Assembly (NCBI GenBank): GCA_015501055.1
Contig: JADNYV010000097.1
Coordinates: 1-64,000, forward strand
Direction: 5' to 3'
DNA: 64,000 nt
Source: Mucidula mucida
Taxonomy: Eukaryota > Basidiomycota > Agaricomycetes > Agaricales > Physalacriaceae
Part shown: positions 42,118-55,040 of the stretch, piece after piece
How the letters are laid out: each line of letters starts with the position of its first letter
Position numbering within the stretch: position 1 is the first letter of the stretch
Made by a program: the position numbers and the translations under genes
The notes under the pieces: generated by a model
The model's input: the letters and a program-made list of their open reading frames with translations, nothing else
What the model was told of the DNA's origin: nothing
Databases searched by the model: none

Positions 42118-43157
42118 GAAAAGAACTAAATAACAGTGATGCAGAACGCGCATGCTTCGGATTTTGGGAAGCCATTCAGAGAAATACGCTATTGTCGAAA
42201 CCGCCTCGTTGTCTACAGAACCTACGTATCATCGACTTCTTCCTTCACCACGCAATTTATTGAGACTCTTATTTTGCGCACGGTGCGGCGATGGGCACAC
42301 GAAACTCAAGCGCTTGATATGATTGCTGCGCCAGTCTACAAAACGCTGGTCGAAGGACCACTTTGTCGGCCGAGACGCGTTTAATTCTAGCGGAACGGTT
42401 GCTCTTCAAACTACTCATCTCCTCCAACTCTGTTCTGTATATCGAAGTTCGGAACTCTGTTTGTGTTTACAGAGCATTGTAACGTCGTCGTAGTCCGTGC
42501 ATCGAGTTTACCGCGTGTACTGGTCGGCGCCCCAAATTTGGTCAAGCCTTCCCTCGGATGAACTCAGCATTGAATCGCACTTGAAAAGTCAGATCTCAGA
42601 TCCGATGACACCAAATATGGCCCTCCTCCTACCCCCAGGAACAGATATGCTCCTTGTTACTATAGGCGCCTGTAGGTGCCATCCCTTTTAGGGTCTCCTC
42701 CTCGGCCCACGCGAACAAGCCGAGTGCTGGCGGATCGCCTTCAAGACGCGTCGGTTTGACGATTGGGAAAGACGACTCGTAAGGCGCATGTATAATCTTT
42801 CAGAGGTACGTCTCACATCCTGTCTTCCTTCGGCCCTTTATCGATGAACAATGTTAGGTTAAATGTGACCAAATGCGCACCGCGCACCTTCTGTTCCGAG
42901 CAGCATCATCTCAGAGCTCGCGGGATGGTTGTTCATCACAGCCCGAAAGACTGTCAACTCCGAGTCGCCATAAATATACCACCTCTCAGGGTCCCCCGCC
43001 CCCACCCCCCCACAAGTATCCGTCGCCTCTCAGATCTCATTATCTATTTAAGGGTCGTTCCTATCGTTGTTCTCCGATTCACGTATAAGCGATGAGTGTT
43101 CCTCCGCTGTACATAAGGCTGAACTGAACTGTCGTGTTCCTACAACACTCGCTTTCC

Positions 43158-43362
43158 ATGGCCTTCTTCAAACGACTCTTCTTCTTCCTTACCATCTACA
43201 CCGATGTTCAACGCGGGTTGCAGGATCCGCAATACATTCCTCAGTTAATGAAGAAGCTGGGCGAGAGCCGGAACATGACCTTGCTCATCGTGCGTCTACT
43301 TCTACATTGCTTGACACTATAACTCACTCGATTCCGCCTAGCAAAGCACCTTTTTTGGGTAA
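43158..43362 (+). CDS. Spliced 50-residue microprotein, copy 3
   Basis: Exon 1 is 43158-43289, the intron 43290-43341 (52 nt) and exon 2 43342-43362 (QSTFFG, stop). Differs from the copy at 8181 at only four residues in the encoded protein. The acceptor is CTAG instead of GTAG and should still work. TATA-like CGTATAAG is near 43080. Confidence 0.5.
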
Positions 43363-43406
43363 CGCCCGTCCTCCACTACGAGGACCAACACGAACATGAT
43401 GCTCGT

Positions 43407-43793
43407 TTAGCGCATATATCCAAACAGGTCGTACGTGCGACGCGGCATGGACCGCTGCTCTTGTCCTCTTGACAATCCATATGTCATTCCTGTACAACAA
43501 CATGAGTCCGGAGGTTTTCGAGGTGCGAGCGGGTTATTTCGCTTAGACCGACGCGAGCTAACAATCTTTGACAATAGCAACGCGTCATCCTCATCGGTCC
43601 AATCGTCTTCACCATCGTCTTCACCATCCCAAATGTTCTTCTTTGGATTCTGATCGTTCATGAAATCATACGCAGCACGCCGAACGCGGGCGTAGGCGTG
43701 GTCTTTGCTTTGCTTGCGTGTATTCCTTTGATATTTCACGTCGTGTGGTTTGAAATTATCGCGTATATGCAGGAGGTGGTGAGCGGTTTTCCA
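43407..43793 (-). CDS. Acidic conserved minus-strand ORF, copy 3
   Basis: Very close to copy 2. The exon likely starts after an acceptor at 43794-43799 (cacatctag-like; the expected cttctag is changed to catctag). Core YQRNTRKQSKDHAYARVRRA, IWDGEDDGEDDWTDEDD. One Leu is replaced by Met in AAYDFMND. Confidence 0.4.
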   Translation of the reverse strand, partial: WKTAHHLLHIRDNFKPHDVKYQRNTRKQSKDHAYARVRRAAYDFMNDQNPKKNIWDGEDDGEDDWTDEDDALLLSKIVSSRRSKRNNPLAPRKPPDSCCCTGMTYGLSRGQEQRSMPRRTYDLFGYMR

Positions 43794-45050
43794 CTAGATG
43801 TATAGATAATGCTACGAGCCTCGCGACGTAGTTTACACGGGAGAGTCGATGTATTCAATCCTTTGCATTAGACTGTCACTCTAGATATCATACGATTCAC
43901 GAACGTCGAACTCAAATCGGGTTTCAACACCGGTCCTGAAACGACCTTTTCTGTGCTTTTTACGCGTCCAGCGACACTAAATCATTTTTTTTGCAATGAC
44001 AGGGCGGCGGTGAGCCAACCTGATCGGGAAATGCCTCTCTCTTCAAGCCTTCATCATCCATGGTCAACCATTGTTTTCGTCACTGTCACTCCACGCTTCG
44101 CCTCTGAGGACACTGGAATGCGGGAACTGCAAATAATCCCCGAAAGCGTGCTTAACAGGATTTTCGACACACCCCGCGATGTCCTCTATGTCCTCGTTCT
44201 AGCAACCACCTACCCTCCTGGTTTTCTGTCTAGGCCATATGTCTCGATATTGGCCGGTTCTCATGGTCGTCTACATCAGCTCTGCTCTACCGACCTTTCG
44301 CCTCACCAACTTGAAGCACCATTGTCAAGCGCCTCCTTCCGATCGAATCGTTCTGCGGGGTATCGATAGTGGTGGGAGCTGAAGGTTAAGCTAGCAGCAC
44401 AACAAATGCCCTGATTTCCTGCAAGGACCAGTGTCCGCACACCTTCGCCAGTTAGGAAAAGTCCTACGGTGCGTTTGACGCGCCCGTCGATCGTGAAAAT
44501 ACGTTAACGCTGACCAGAACCCGTCAGCTACATCGCTCAGTCGGTATCGACTTGCTCCGTCTCGTGTGCTCTGGGATGTAGTCACCTTCGACTATGCTGA
44601 GTCTTATTTCAGCCCGTGAGTTGTTACTTCAACAAGACATACCTGATTGCACTCGAGACGGTAGCGAGCTACGGGGAAAGTGCCAACAGATATATAACGA
44701 GACGTCGCTTCACGGTCCTGCCCCTAATCACAACGAACTTTTAAAACTAATTGTCGCCACTCGTCTTCACAGTCCACCCGGAGATATCTTCTTTCTCCAC
44801 TAGTCCTCGACCGCCGAGAATCAAGTTCTGAGTCTTTCCGGCGGCACCGTCTCACCGGTTTACAGTTGAGACGCACAGGATTGATGTCTGGTTTATCACC
44901 TCTCAACAATCGAACTTGAACGCATCTCCTCCTATGACGATATTAGACACTAGGATTGCTATATAAACCTGGTCGCGACACTCAGTTATGCCCAAACCCA
45001 CCCATTCTCACAATTCTACAAGTTTAACTACTCAACTCATATTTGCCATC

Positions 45051-45881
45051 ATGGTCCTCATCATCAATGGTGTCGATATCAAAGATTTCTCCCCACCTGC
45101 CATCGGCGCCATCCCCGCCAACAACGTCTCCTCATTCCGCGTCAATTTCAACAGCACACCACGTGCACCTCACTCATACATGCAGCGCTCCGTCTTCGGG
45201 GATGAGCCCTTCGAATTCCGTGCTATTGATCCCTCCACCGTCGAGCAGCCCATTGGGCCTCTGGAGACCGCTCCAGGAGTTCTGTCACCCACTGCTACCG
45301 GTCGCCCAACCGCAAGCCTTCATCGCAACCTGTCGCCGAACCCTGGGACCACTTCCTCTACCGCCTTGCGCTTGCGACGACCAACAATGTTGGCGTACGC
45401 CCCTACCAAATCAGCGATTTTCCTCCTGATTGCGCACTGCGGTCTGTTGAAGCTGACTGTTCTCACCTCTTGTTGTCGAGAAACTCGGTGGAGACTGTTC
45501 ATCCGCAGTCTCAAGCCCCGGCTGAACAGTCTGTCGCCAGTGGTGCTGCCACTGCGCCACGTTCGACATCAGAGGAGCTCTCTTTCTCCGCTATCCCGAT
45601 GGCACCGGCATCTAGGCGGCGTCCGAGCGTCGTTGAAGTGCGCGCTGCACGTCAGTCCTCAGTGAAGCTCGCTCAGGCGACGAAATCGGCCCGGCTTTTG
45701 GGTAGCATTAGTGGGCCAATACGCTCCAGGCGAACTGCTCGTGGCAGGTATGTGTAATTTTGACTGTTGCTCCTTCGTGTTTCTCATCGTTAACTGCAGG
45801 TTCACTAATACGATTCGGAGATTGAAAGGCTTTGCTACCGGGAAATATCCTTCAGAGCGCCTTTCGATTTCGCAGTATTGA
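45051..45881 (+). pseudogene. Family 1 gene D, single frameshift
   Basis: TATATAAA at 44960-44967. Starts MVLIINGVDIKDFSPPAIG. A one-base loss near 45312 (accgcaagcc for gccgccaagcc) breaks the frame inside the GRPAAKPS segment. Downstream codons match gene A almost perfectly, including the intron and exon 2 (end TGA 45879-45881). The left part resembles gene B or E, so D looks like a B/E-A mosaic. Confidence 0.7.
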
Positions 45882-47997
45882 TATCTCTAAGTAGCCTGCT
45901 ACTCTTGGAACTGATATTGATACCCATAGACATTTGTATATCACCTTAACGCGGATATGATGGTAATGATACTACGAAGTTTTAAAAATCACAATTGGCT
46001 GCAGCAAGACGAGTCGAAACAGATAGATCAGAGTTCCTTTCTTCAGGTGTCTACAGGTATGTTTCGTCAACGGTCAAATGACCCAACCGCTACTAATGCA
46101 CTGAATGCTGAAACGTTTATGATGTTATGCTAGTCTGCTATTCCCTGTTCCCGATTATTTACGTGTGATATTTGGACAAGGAGGTAACCGCGCGACATGA
46201 GACCGTATCGGCATTGAAAAATTCGAAAATACGTACTCGCACGCAGAATCGAAAGCAGCAGGGTATATGAAAAACATTGTCCGTAGCGGAAGATCCAGGG
46301 AGAGCTGGTAATGGCACCCTGATGGATAGAACATCGAGGGTGAATGACTCAGAGGACAGTTCGTTCAGTAGTTTCTTGAGAGTCGCGGCGATGGATAAAC
46401 GCAGATAGGAGTGCGGTCCAGGACTGACGACAACGCGTATGCGGCTCTGCACGAAACTGGGGCATAGATACGGCCTTTGTGCGCGCCACAAGAGTTGACT
46501 ACCGCTCGTGTACTCCTGTAATGTGGTTGAGGCGCCATTTCGGACATTTGACTGTACCAGAATAGGTACACAGGCAAGGATAGATACGTACTATCAACTT
46601 GCGGGACACATAGACGGTGATAGCACGTCGTGTATCCTGGAGGAGTTCGAGGGCAATCGAACACGTCAATTGCGCGCCACACCATTCTGCTAGTCTCTAC
46701 GCTGCTTTCAGAATAACGACATCGGCTATAGCATTCAAGTAAGTCAGGATGTAAGCTCACACATACTCTTTACAGAAGTAGTACATCAAGTGCGGTTGAG
46801 GTGAGCCCTGTGCGTTGAAGAATATGACTCGTACAGCGATGTAGGAGATAGCTAGGCCTTGATAGCAACAGAACACAGTGTTGATAGTGATAGCAGCAGC
46901 TTTCGGAATCGGGCCGCGCTCCCGACTCTGCTTTCATTTCGACCACCATGTCCCGTTCAATCAGCCATCAACGCTTCAATCATCGTCGCCAGGCTCTCAT
47001 GTTTCTTGCGTGCAACTGATCAAGTCAGGCCAATTATCAGTATGTAGATGGATGTGAACGACGTCAAAACAGATATTGATGGAGAGCGGCAGATGGCGGC
47101 GGATGACAGAGTTCAATGTCGTTACAAGGGCAAGTAGAAAGACCTCGCGAGTCCTCTCATCCTCCTTCTGTTCTTTCTTTCGCTTTCTACAACTGACACC
47201 TGGGTTCATGTGTTTCAGATACCGCTCTCCAAGATACAAGGAAACGGCATTCCTGCTTGCTGCAGAGCGGCAGTCTATGTAGGTCTACTAGTACTTGTTG
47301 GACAACTGCGCGCGTGTGCGAGTGCTTCGCCAGAGCTTCCTCTACCACATGTGTGAGTCGCTCGTGTATTCCTCGCATAAAACGACGGGCGCTGATGCAC
47401 GAGTAGAATTAGATCGCCATCTCCTTCTCGTATTACTGCCTCATTACTACGCTCAAGTCAAGGTGTACATTACATCTTTGTTCGCGACATGTTATACATA
47501 CTTCACTCAGAGTCTACCTCCCTCCCTCAAGGGCGGAAGAGTTGGACATGTGCACGTTCTGAAGAACCTTAGTCGGATTCGTATTGTAGAAATAGCACAC
47601 AATGTAAGTGGACTAGCTCAGACCGTGAAGGTAACGGACTGTATTAATACCTGTAGAAATAGCACACAATGTAAGTGGACTAGCTACAAGGAATAAGTAA
47701 CGATATACAGCATAAGTAAGAGTAGACTCACCTCAGACCGTAAAGGTAACGGACTGAGGTGAGGTAGCAACGGGAGTTGATATATAAAGAAACAATCGGA
47801 AATGAACCAACGAACATAGCCACTACGTGGCGTATGGATCTACTTCAACACGTATATCTACTCTCCATGACTTACGGCTTCGAGGAGCATTCGAAGGACC
47901 CATGCCTTGAGATTGGCGCCCGGCATGTCATGTCAGGCGCAACATCACAGCATCTTTCACACCCACATCCACCGTTCTCTCCTCACAGAGGTAGGGC
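45882..47997. other. Partly unique spacer with small repeats
   Basis: 45882-46250 is a diverged family 1 3' flank. 46160-46760 (minus) holds a relic sharing blocks with 35991-36179 and 38185-38280. 47050-47560 shows no gene. 47586-47763 has short direct and inverted repeats, and 47890-47960 resembles 10823-10890. Confidence 0.4.
47585..47763. repeat. Direct-repeat pair and small hairpin
   Basis: A 33-bp string (47586-47618) recurs exactly at 47653-47685. A 22-bp string at 47619-47640 recurs with one change at 47734-47755. The latter is framed by 10-bp inverted arms ctcacctcag (47727-47736) and ctgaggtgag (47754-47763). Confidence 0.85.
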
Positions 47998-48286
47998 GCA
48001 TGTTAGGAGATTTTCGAGGTGCGAGCGGGTTACTTTGCATAGACCGCGAGCTAAACATCTTCGACAATAGCAACGCGTCATCCTCATCGGTCCAATCGTC
48101 TTCACCATCTTCCAAACCATCCCAAATGTTCTTCTTTGGATTCTGATCGTTCAGGAAATCATACGCAGCACGCCGAACGCGGGAGTAGGCGTGGTCTTTG
48201 CGTTGCTTGCGTGTATTCCTTTGGTATTTCACGTTGTGTGGTCTGAGATCGTCGCGTATATGCAGGAAGTGGTGAGCGGGTTTCCA
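47957..48286 (-). pseudogene. Acidic conserved minus-strand ORF, copy 4 (truncated 3')
   Basis: Core YQRNTRKQRKDHAYSRVRRA and IWDGLEDGEDDWTDEDDALL as in the other copies. After LAPRKSPN the homology ends at about 48003, where the module joins unique DNA, and the frame continues into an unrelated tail. The microprotein gene that normally lies opposite is missing here. Confidence 0.45.
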
Positions 48287-49453
48287 CTAGAAGTGTAGAT
48301 AATGCTACGAGCCTCGCGACGTAGTTTACACGGGAGAGTCGATGTATTCAATCCTTTGCATTAGACTGTCACTCTAGATATCATACGATTCACGAACGTC
48401 GAACTCAAAACGGGTTTCAACACCGGTCCTGAAACGACCTTTTCTGTGCTTTTTACGCGTCCAGCGACACTAAATCATTTTTTTTGCAATGACAGGGCGG
48501 CGGTGAGCCAACCTGATCGGGAAATGCCTCTCTCTTCAAGCCTTCATCATCCATGGTCAACCATTGTTTTCGTCACTGTCACTCAACGCTTCGCCTCTGA
48601 GGACACTGGAATGCGGGAACTGCAAATAATCCCCGAAAGCGTGCTTAACAGGATTTTCGACACACCCCGCGATGTCCTCTATGTCCTCGTTCTAGCAACC
48701 ACCTACCCTCCTGGTTTTCTGTCTAGGCCATATGTCTCGATATTGGCCGGTTCTCATGGTCGTCTACATCAGCTCTGCTCTACCGACCTTTCGCCTCACC
48801 AACTTGAAGCACCATTGTCAAGCGCCTCCTGCCGATCGAATCGTTCTGCGGGGTATCGATAGTGGTGGGAGCTAAAGGTTAAGCTAGCAGCACAACAAAT
48901 GCCCTGATTTCCTGCAAGGACCAGTGTCCGCACACCTTCGCCAGTTAGGAAAAGTCCTACGGTGCGTTTGACGCGCCCGTCGATTGTGAACCCGTCAGCT
49001 ACATCGCTCAGTCGGTATCGACTTGCTCCGTCTCGTGTGCTCTGGGATGTAGTCACCTTCGACTATGCTGAGTCTTGTTTCAGCCCGTGAGTTGTTACTT
49101 CAACAAGACATACCTGATTGCACTCGAGAATGTTTTGAAAACCAATGGTTGCCACTCGTCTTCAGTCCACCGGAGATGTCTTCTTTCTCCATTGGTCCTC
49201 GACCGCCGAGATTCACTGTGGACCAAGTTCTGAGTCTTACCGGCGGCACCGTCTCACCTGTTTACCGTTGAGACGCACAGGATTGATGTCTGGTCTATCA
49301 CCTCTCAACGATCGAGCTCGAACACATCTCCTCCTATGACGATATTAGACACTAGGATTGCTATATAAACCTGGTCGCGACACTCAGTTATGCCTAAACT
49401 CCCCCAACTCTCACAACTTTACAAGTTTAATTGCTCAACTCCTATTTGCCATC

Positions 49454-50268
49454 ATGGTCCTCATCGTCAATGGTGTCGATATTAAAGATTTCTCCCCACC
49501 TGCCATCGGCGCCATCCCCGCCAACAACGTCTCCTCATTCCGCGTCAATTCCAACAGCACACCACGCGCACCTCACTCATACATGCAGCGCTCCGTCTTC
49601 GGGGATGACCCCTTCGAATTCCGGGCGGTTGATCCCTCCACCGTGGAGCAGCCCATTGGGCCTCTAGAGACCGCCCCAGGAGTACTGGCGCCCACAGTTA
49701 CCGGCCGACCGGCCGCTAAGCCTTCACCGCAACCTGCCGCCGAATCCTGGGACCACTTCCTCCACCGCCTTGCGCTTGCAACAACCAAGGATTTGGGCGC
49801 GCGCCCCTACCAAATCAGTGATTTTCCTCCTGATTGCCCACCGCGGTCTGTAGAACCTGATTATTACCACCTCTTGTCGTCGAGAAACTCTGTGGAGACT
49901 GTACATCCAAAGTCTCAATCTACGGTTGAAGAGTCTGTCGTCGTTGATGTGCCACCTTCGTCAGTGGATGAGCTTTCTTTCTCCGCTATCCCGATGGCGC
50001 CGGCATCTAGGGGGCGTTTGAGCGTCGTTGAAGTGCGCGCTGTATGTCAGTCCTCAGTGAAGGCGACGCAATCACCTCGGCTTTTGGGTAGCATCAGTGG
50101 GCCAATACGATTCAAGCGAACTGCTCGTGGGAGGTATGTGTTCAATTTCACTGTTGTTCCGTCGTGTTACTCACCGTACACTTCAGATTCACCAATACGA
50201 TTCGAAGACTGAAAGGCTTTGCTACCGGGAAATATCCTTCAGAGCGTCTTTCGATTTCGCAGTATTGA
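49454..50268 (+). CDS. Family 1 gene E, intact (253 aa), function unknown
   Basis: Exon 1 is 49454-50133, the intron 50134-50186 (53 nt) and exon 2 50187-50268. TATATAAA at 49372-49379. It keeps every family block: SYMQRSVFGDDPFEFRAVDP, ETAPGVLAPTVTGRP, WDHFLHRLALATTKDLG, RPYQISDFPPDCPPRSVEP, ELSFSAIPMAPASRGR and the basic tail. It lacks about three residues before the tail (VKATQSPRLLG against VKIAQATKSARLLG). Counterpart of gene A by position, yet its N-terminus is more like gene B, which suggests exchange between copies. Confidence 0.6.
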
Positions 50269-51912
50269 TTATGTCGACTATTTAAATAGTCTGTTTCTCT
50301 GGGACATTCTGTAATACCTATGGACATTTGTATACCACTTTAACGCGGATATGACGGCAATGATAATGCCAAGTTTTAGAAATCACAATTGGCCAGTGCA
50401 GCGACAGAATCAGGAACAGATTACAGGCATGTTTTGGCATAAATCCAATGACCCCAGCCGCCACTAATGCGCCGAATGTTGGAACGTTCTTGATATTATG
50501 CTATACTCTGTGCTCGAGTATTCACCTATTAAGTGGACAGGGAACGACATGAGCATTGAAAGATTCGAAAATACGTAGAATCGAAAGCAGCAGGGTAAGG
50601 GACATCTCCTCATATAGTGCAAAGCGGTGCAGCCAGCCGATAAATCGATTCGAGGAAACGATACGTCTCTACTTCTGGAGCCCGTCAGCTACGCTTGTTG
50701 GAGTAACCACTAAAATACATACCTTACTGTTGTGACGATATCTGGACAGACTGGCAGGGGGCTTCTTCAACGCGATACAGCCTGTGTTCATGACTCTCGT
50801 GCCGGAAGAGGTGAACCTTGCTCTTTCACAATGATCTGGGATTCGCGACCTTGATAAAAGTGTGGTGAACGCAAGGGCAAAGAGGACCGACACCTGTATA
50901 AATCTGTAAGCGAAAACGATACAACTTGCAGGCGCGTACTAACCCACTGGACAAATGGACTAGCGGCTATTGGGACCGTGAGGGGTGTCCAACTAGGACT
51001 TCCCAGTCCTTACGGCTGATTGGAGATGATCTCGCTCCTGGGGGAACCGTGGAGAGGCAGAGCAGGCGTCAGACGCGTGCGCTATAGCGAAAGCTCTAAG
51101 GGCATCGATGGCGCTGGTAAGTTGTCCTCCAGCCAGGAGGCAGAACGCGTATGTTTTGAACATTTCAATCCGCTACTCCACTCCGTCCGTTTAGTCTTCC
51201 CGTCTACCTCAACTCTGCGCTGTCGACATTTTGCCCCACCAAGCACCATTACCAAGTCCCTCATAGACCCCTTCCAATCAAATCGTTCTGCGGAATCTCG
51301 ATAGTGGTGGGAGCAGGGTGAGAGCTAAAGGTGCGCACAACAAATGCCCTGATTTCCTGCAAGGATCAGTGTCCGCACAGCGTAAAGAACGTCATTGATC
51401 TCCCTTCGCCACCTCCACTTACAGTTGGGGAAAGTCCTACGATGTGTTTGGCGCGCCAGTCTGTCGTGAAAATAAGCTAAGAACCCGCCAGCTACATCGC
51501 TCAGTCGGCATCGACTTGCCCTGCTTCGTTCGTTCTCGTATGTAGTCACCTTCGACTATGCTGAGTCTTATTTCAGCCCGTTAGTTGTTACTTCACCAAG
51601 GCATACCTGATTGCACTCGAGACGGTAGCGAGCTACGGGAAAAGTGCCAACAGATATATAACGAGACTTCGCTCCAAGGTCCTGCCCCTAATCATAACGA
51701 ACTTTCAAAGCCACTCGTCTTCACAGCCACCCGGAGATATCTTCTTTCTCCACTAGTCCTCGACCGCCGAGAAGCAAGTTCTGAGTCTTACCGGCGGCAC
51801 CGTCTCACCGGTTTACAACTGAGACGCACAGGATTGATGTCTGGTCTATCACCTCTCAACGATCGAACTCGAACGCATCTCCTGCTATGACGATATTAGA
51901 CACTAGGATTGC
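50269..51912. other. Spacer between family 1 copies E and F
   Basis: Collinear with 30694-32334, with small indels. No supported gene. It ends with the conserved upstream block of family 1. Confidence 0.5.
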
Positions 51913-52004
51913 TATATAAACCTGGTCGCGACACTCAGTTATGCCTAAACCCCCCCAGTTCTCACAACTTTACAAGTGTAACTGCTCAACTCCTATCTGC
52001 CATC

Positions 52005-52827
52005 ATGGTCCTCATCATCAATGGTGTCAATGTTGAAGACTTCTCCCCTTCTCCCACGGCCCCATCCCCGCCGACTACGTTTCCTTACTTCACGTCATTC
52101 CCAACACCAGACCGCGAGCACCCCATTCATACATGCAGCGCTCCGTCTTCGGTGATGAGCCCTTCGAATTCCGTGCTATCGATCCCTCCACCGTCGAGCA
52201 GCCCATTGGGCCTCTAGAGACCGCTCCAGGAGTTCTGGCACCCACTGCTACCGGTCGCCCAGCCGCCAAGCCTTCATCGCAACCTGTCGCCGAACCCTGG
52301 GACCACTTCCTCTACCGCCTTGCGCTTGCGACAACCAAGGATTTGGGCGTGCGCCCCTATCAAATCAGCGATTTCCCTCTCGACTACCCACCGCGGTCTG
52401 TCGAACCTGATTATTCCCACCTCTTGTCGGAAAGAAACTCGGTGGAGACTGTACATTCAAAGTCTAAACCTACGGCTGAGGAGTCTGTCGTCGTTGATGT
52501 GCCACCTTCGTCAGTGGATGAGCTTTCTTTCTCCGCTATCCCGATGGCGCCGGCATCTAGGGGGCGTTTGAGCGTCGTTGAAGTGCGCGCTGTATGTCAG
52601 TCCTCAGTGAAGATCGCTCAGGCGACGAAATCAGCTCGGCTTTTGGGTAGCATCAGTGGGCCGATACGATCCAGGCAAACTGCTCGTGGCAGGTATGTGC
52701 TCATTTTCACTGTTGCTCCTTCGTGTTACTCACCGCTCACTTTAGATTCACTAATACACTTCGAAGACTGAAAGGCTTCGCCACCGGGAAATATCCTTCA
52801 GAGCGTCTTTCGATTTCGCAGTATTAA
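52005..52827 (+). pseudogene. Family 1 gene F, single frameshift near the start
   Basis: TATATAAA at 51913-51920. MVLIINGVNVEDFSPSP is followed by a one-base loss near 52057 (cccacggcc for cccatcggcc), after which the family frame continues from about 52100 (APHSYMQRSVFGDEPFEF) to the end. The intron at 52693 onward, the basic tail and YPSERLSISQY are intact. Translation from the internal Met at 52133 would give a protein of about 210 residues without the variable N-terminus. Either a recent pseudogene or an assembly error. Confidence 0.7.
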
Positions 52828-54187
52828 ATAATGTCGACTACTCACTCTTGGATACTACATAATACCCACAGACATTTGTGTATCACTTTAATATAGACAT
52901 GATGGCAATGACAACGCACACAGAAACTAGAAATGCAGACATGCTTTTGAGGAGAAGATATCAATATGGCAGAGGTGACGCGTTGAACATAATACAGCGT
53001 ATAGCTCAATCCCTAGCGTATGACTGTGGGTGACAACTTCGTGGTCTAGGTGATGTACTAGTCAACCCGATGGTGCGATCGAGAAAGCGCCTGTCCGGCC
53101 CGAGTATCCGACACTCCTTCCTTCCACCATTCCGCACCGTTGAGATACCGCTTTACCGACGTTCTCTCTTGCCAAGCACCTCCGAGAAATTCCTTCAATT
53201 GATTCATCCTGAAACTCCGGACTGGAATATGGCGTGCTTTGATTACGGTCGAAGAGGTCGATGGAGGACAACTAGCAGCCGCACCAACTTTGCCCTTGGG
53301 CTGTCGCTAACGCGTGCGCCTGCCTGTTTGTGTGACGCCTTCTCTGCCTCTCTGCGGTCCCCCCAGGGGCGAGAAGCGCTCGTTAGCGCTTAACCGTTAG
53401 TCCGTTTGTCCAATGGGTTAGAAAGTTGCGTCATTTTCGTTGACATGTTTTTACAGATTGAGATGCCAGTCCTCTTTGCCCTCAGCCTTCGCCGCGTCCA
53501 CCACACCTTTATCAAGGTCGCGAATCCCAGATGATTGTCAAAGAGCAAGGTTCACCTTTTCTGGCACGAGAGTCATGGTCAGAGGCTGTATTGCGTGAAG
53601 ACGCCCTCTGCCTCTCCCTCCGTTTCGGGCTTTAGGATAGAGTCATGACTGTCCAGATATCATCACAACAACAAGGTATACATGTTACTGGTTACTTCAA
53701 CAAGCATAGCTAATGGCCTCCAGAAGTAGAGACGTATCGTTTCCTCAGATCGGTTTATCGGTTGGCTGCACCGCTTTGCACTAGAATACGAGGAGACGTC
53801 CCTTCTCAAGACAAATACCCCAGTAAGCTCGATTTCTGTTGTTGATTCCCCATGCTGAGGTTGAGCTCAGAGTTGGATCTCCCGGTGTCTAAGCTTGCGC
53901 TGCACCGGCGTTAACGCTAAAAGCACCCACGGAGCTGCAATTGCTCTTTCCTCGAAAACTCTGCGCTGAGTATTACACGCTGGCCCCTTATAATATTCAG
54001 ATCTCGTCGTGCATGGTGGCACCGTGACATGTGCGCAATAGCACTACAGGACGACCTGTGGTGCACCGATTGTTTATAGCTCCTCTTTGCTTTCAACGGT
54101 TGATCAAAGAGAGACTGTCTCACTGACGCTCTCCGTATAGAATCAATCCCAAGTGGTGCAATAAACCAGCACTGAACCATCACCACA
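52828..54187. other. Spacer between family 1 copy F and family 2 copy 3
   Basis: Collinear with 33250-34647. No supported gene. Confidence 0.5.
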
Positions 54188-55040
54188 ATGTCTACTTGCA
54201 GAGTTTACTACTTTTCTACCTCTGCCTCCTACGCCTCGCTTACGCTTGGTGTTATGTACAGCACCGCAGGCGTTACAGTTGTACGTTGTTCTATTAACCC
54301 TTTTCTGCAGGCATCTAATACGGTTTCTAGAGCGTTGTCGCTATGCTTGCATTCAAGCTATGCCCATCATCGTTGTCGCCTCGTGCTCCTGAACTCCATC
54401 GTATATCGACGCCCATCTGCAGTCAACGTCGTTCACGGTGCTCGTATGTAGACACCGTGGCCACGGATGCGTCGGACATCACAATCGACTCGCACCAACA
54501 TTGGTTGAACCCAACATTAAGCGTAAACGCAGACTCTCTGCTGGTACGTATACTCCTATTGTCGATGATGCAAACATTGATTTTCTTCCCAGCGTCTATC
54601 GGCAGGCCAATCATAAAGCTCGCCCAGACGACGAAGAAGGAGATACGCCCCTTGGCGCGCAGAATGTCTGATAGCTTGACTGCCGTCTCGGCGCCTTTCA
54701 CCACCTCAACCACATCTCTCTTCTCGCCTGCATCGAATTTGTATTTGCCCCGTACGACTTCCACACAAGCGAAAGCGGCCGTGAAGAAGGCCAGGCCAAT
54801 TCTGCATATATGGTTCTTTTTGGCCGCAAGACAGCGGTCCCAAGGTCGTCAGGGGACGTCGCTGTGCCTTTCCCGCTTGTCAAGAAATTATGTTCGCTTG
54901 TTCCCGAAGAGTGCGGTTCATTAGAAGAGGAAACGTGTACACCGTTTGTTGAGGAGTCGCCGTTGAAGAAGAGGAAGGTCTTTAGACCGGCGAAGACGGG
55001 CAGGAAGATTTCTCGAGGGTGTGGGCAAGTTCTTTTATGA
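54188..55040 (+). pseudogene. Family 2 copy 3, broken
   Basis: Exon 1 (MSTCRVYYFSTSASYASLTL) and the first intron (54281-54330) are good. Exon 2 reads RRSRCSYVDTVATDASDITI and then loses frame near 54493 (cgcaccaac for cggtctcaac). Exon 3 loses frame again near 54797 (aggccaattc for aggcgtaattc). The basic end SPLKKRKVFRPAKTGRKISR is intact in its own frame. TATAGAA replaces TATAAAA. Confidence 0.7.

Larger units (their letters stand above)
42117..44990. repeat. Dispersed module copy 3
   Basis: From aagaactaaataacagtg the sequence is close to 7045 onward, then collinear with 28395-29862 and with 48003-49454, leading into family 1 copy D. It joins the two module types: left half like copy 1, right half like the large units. 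Confidence 0.75.

Noticed and set aside
47585..47763. CRISPR-like array
   Set aside because: Only two copies of the repeat, no regular spacers, eukaryotic context.
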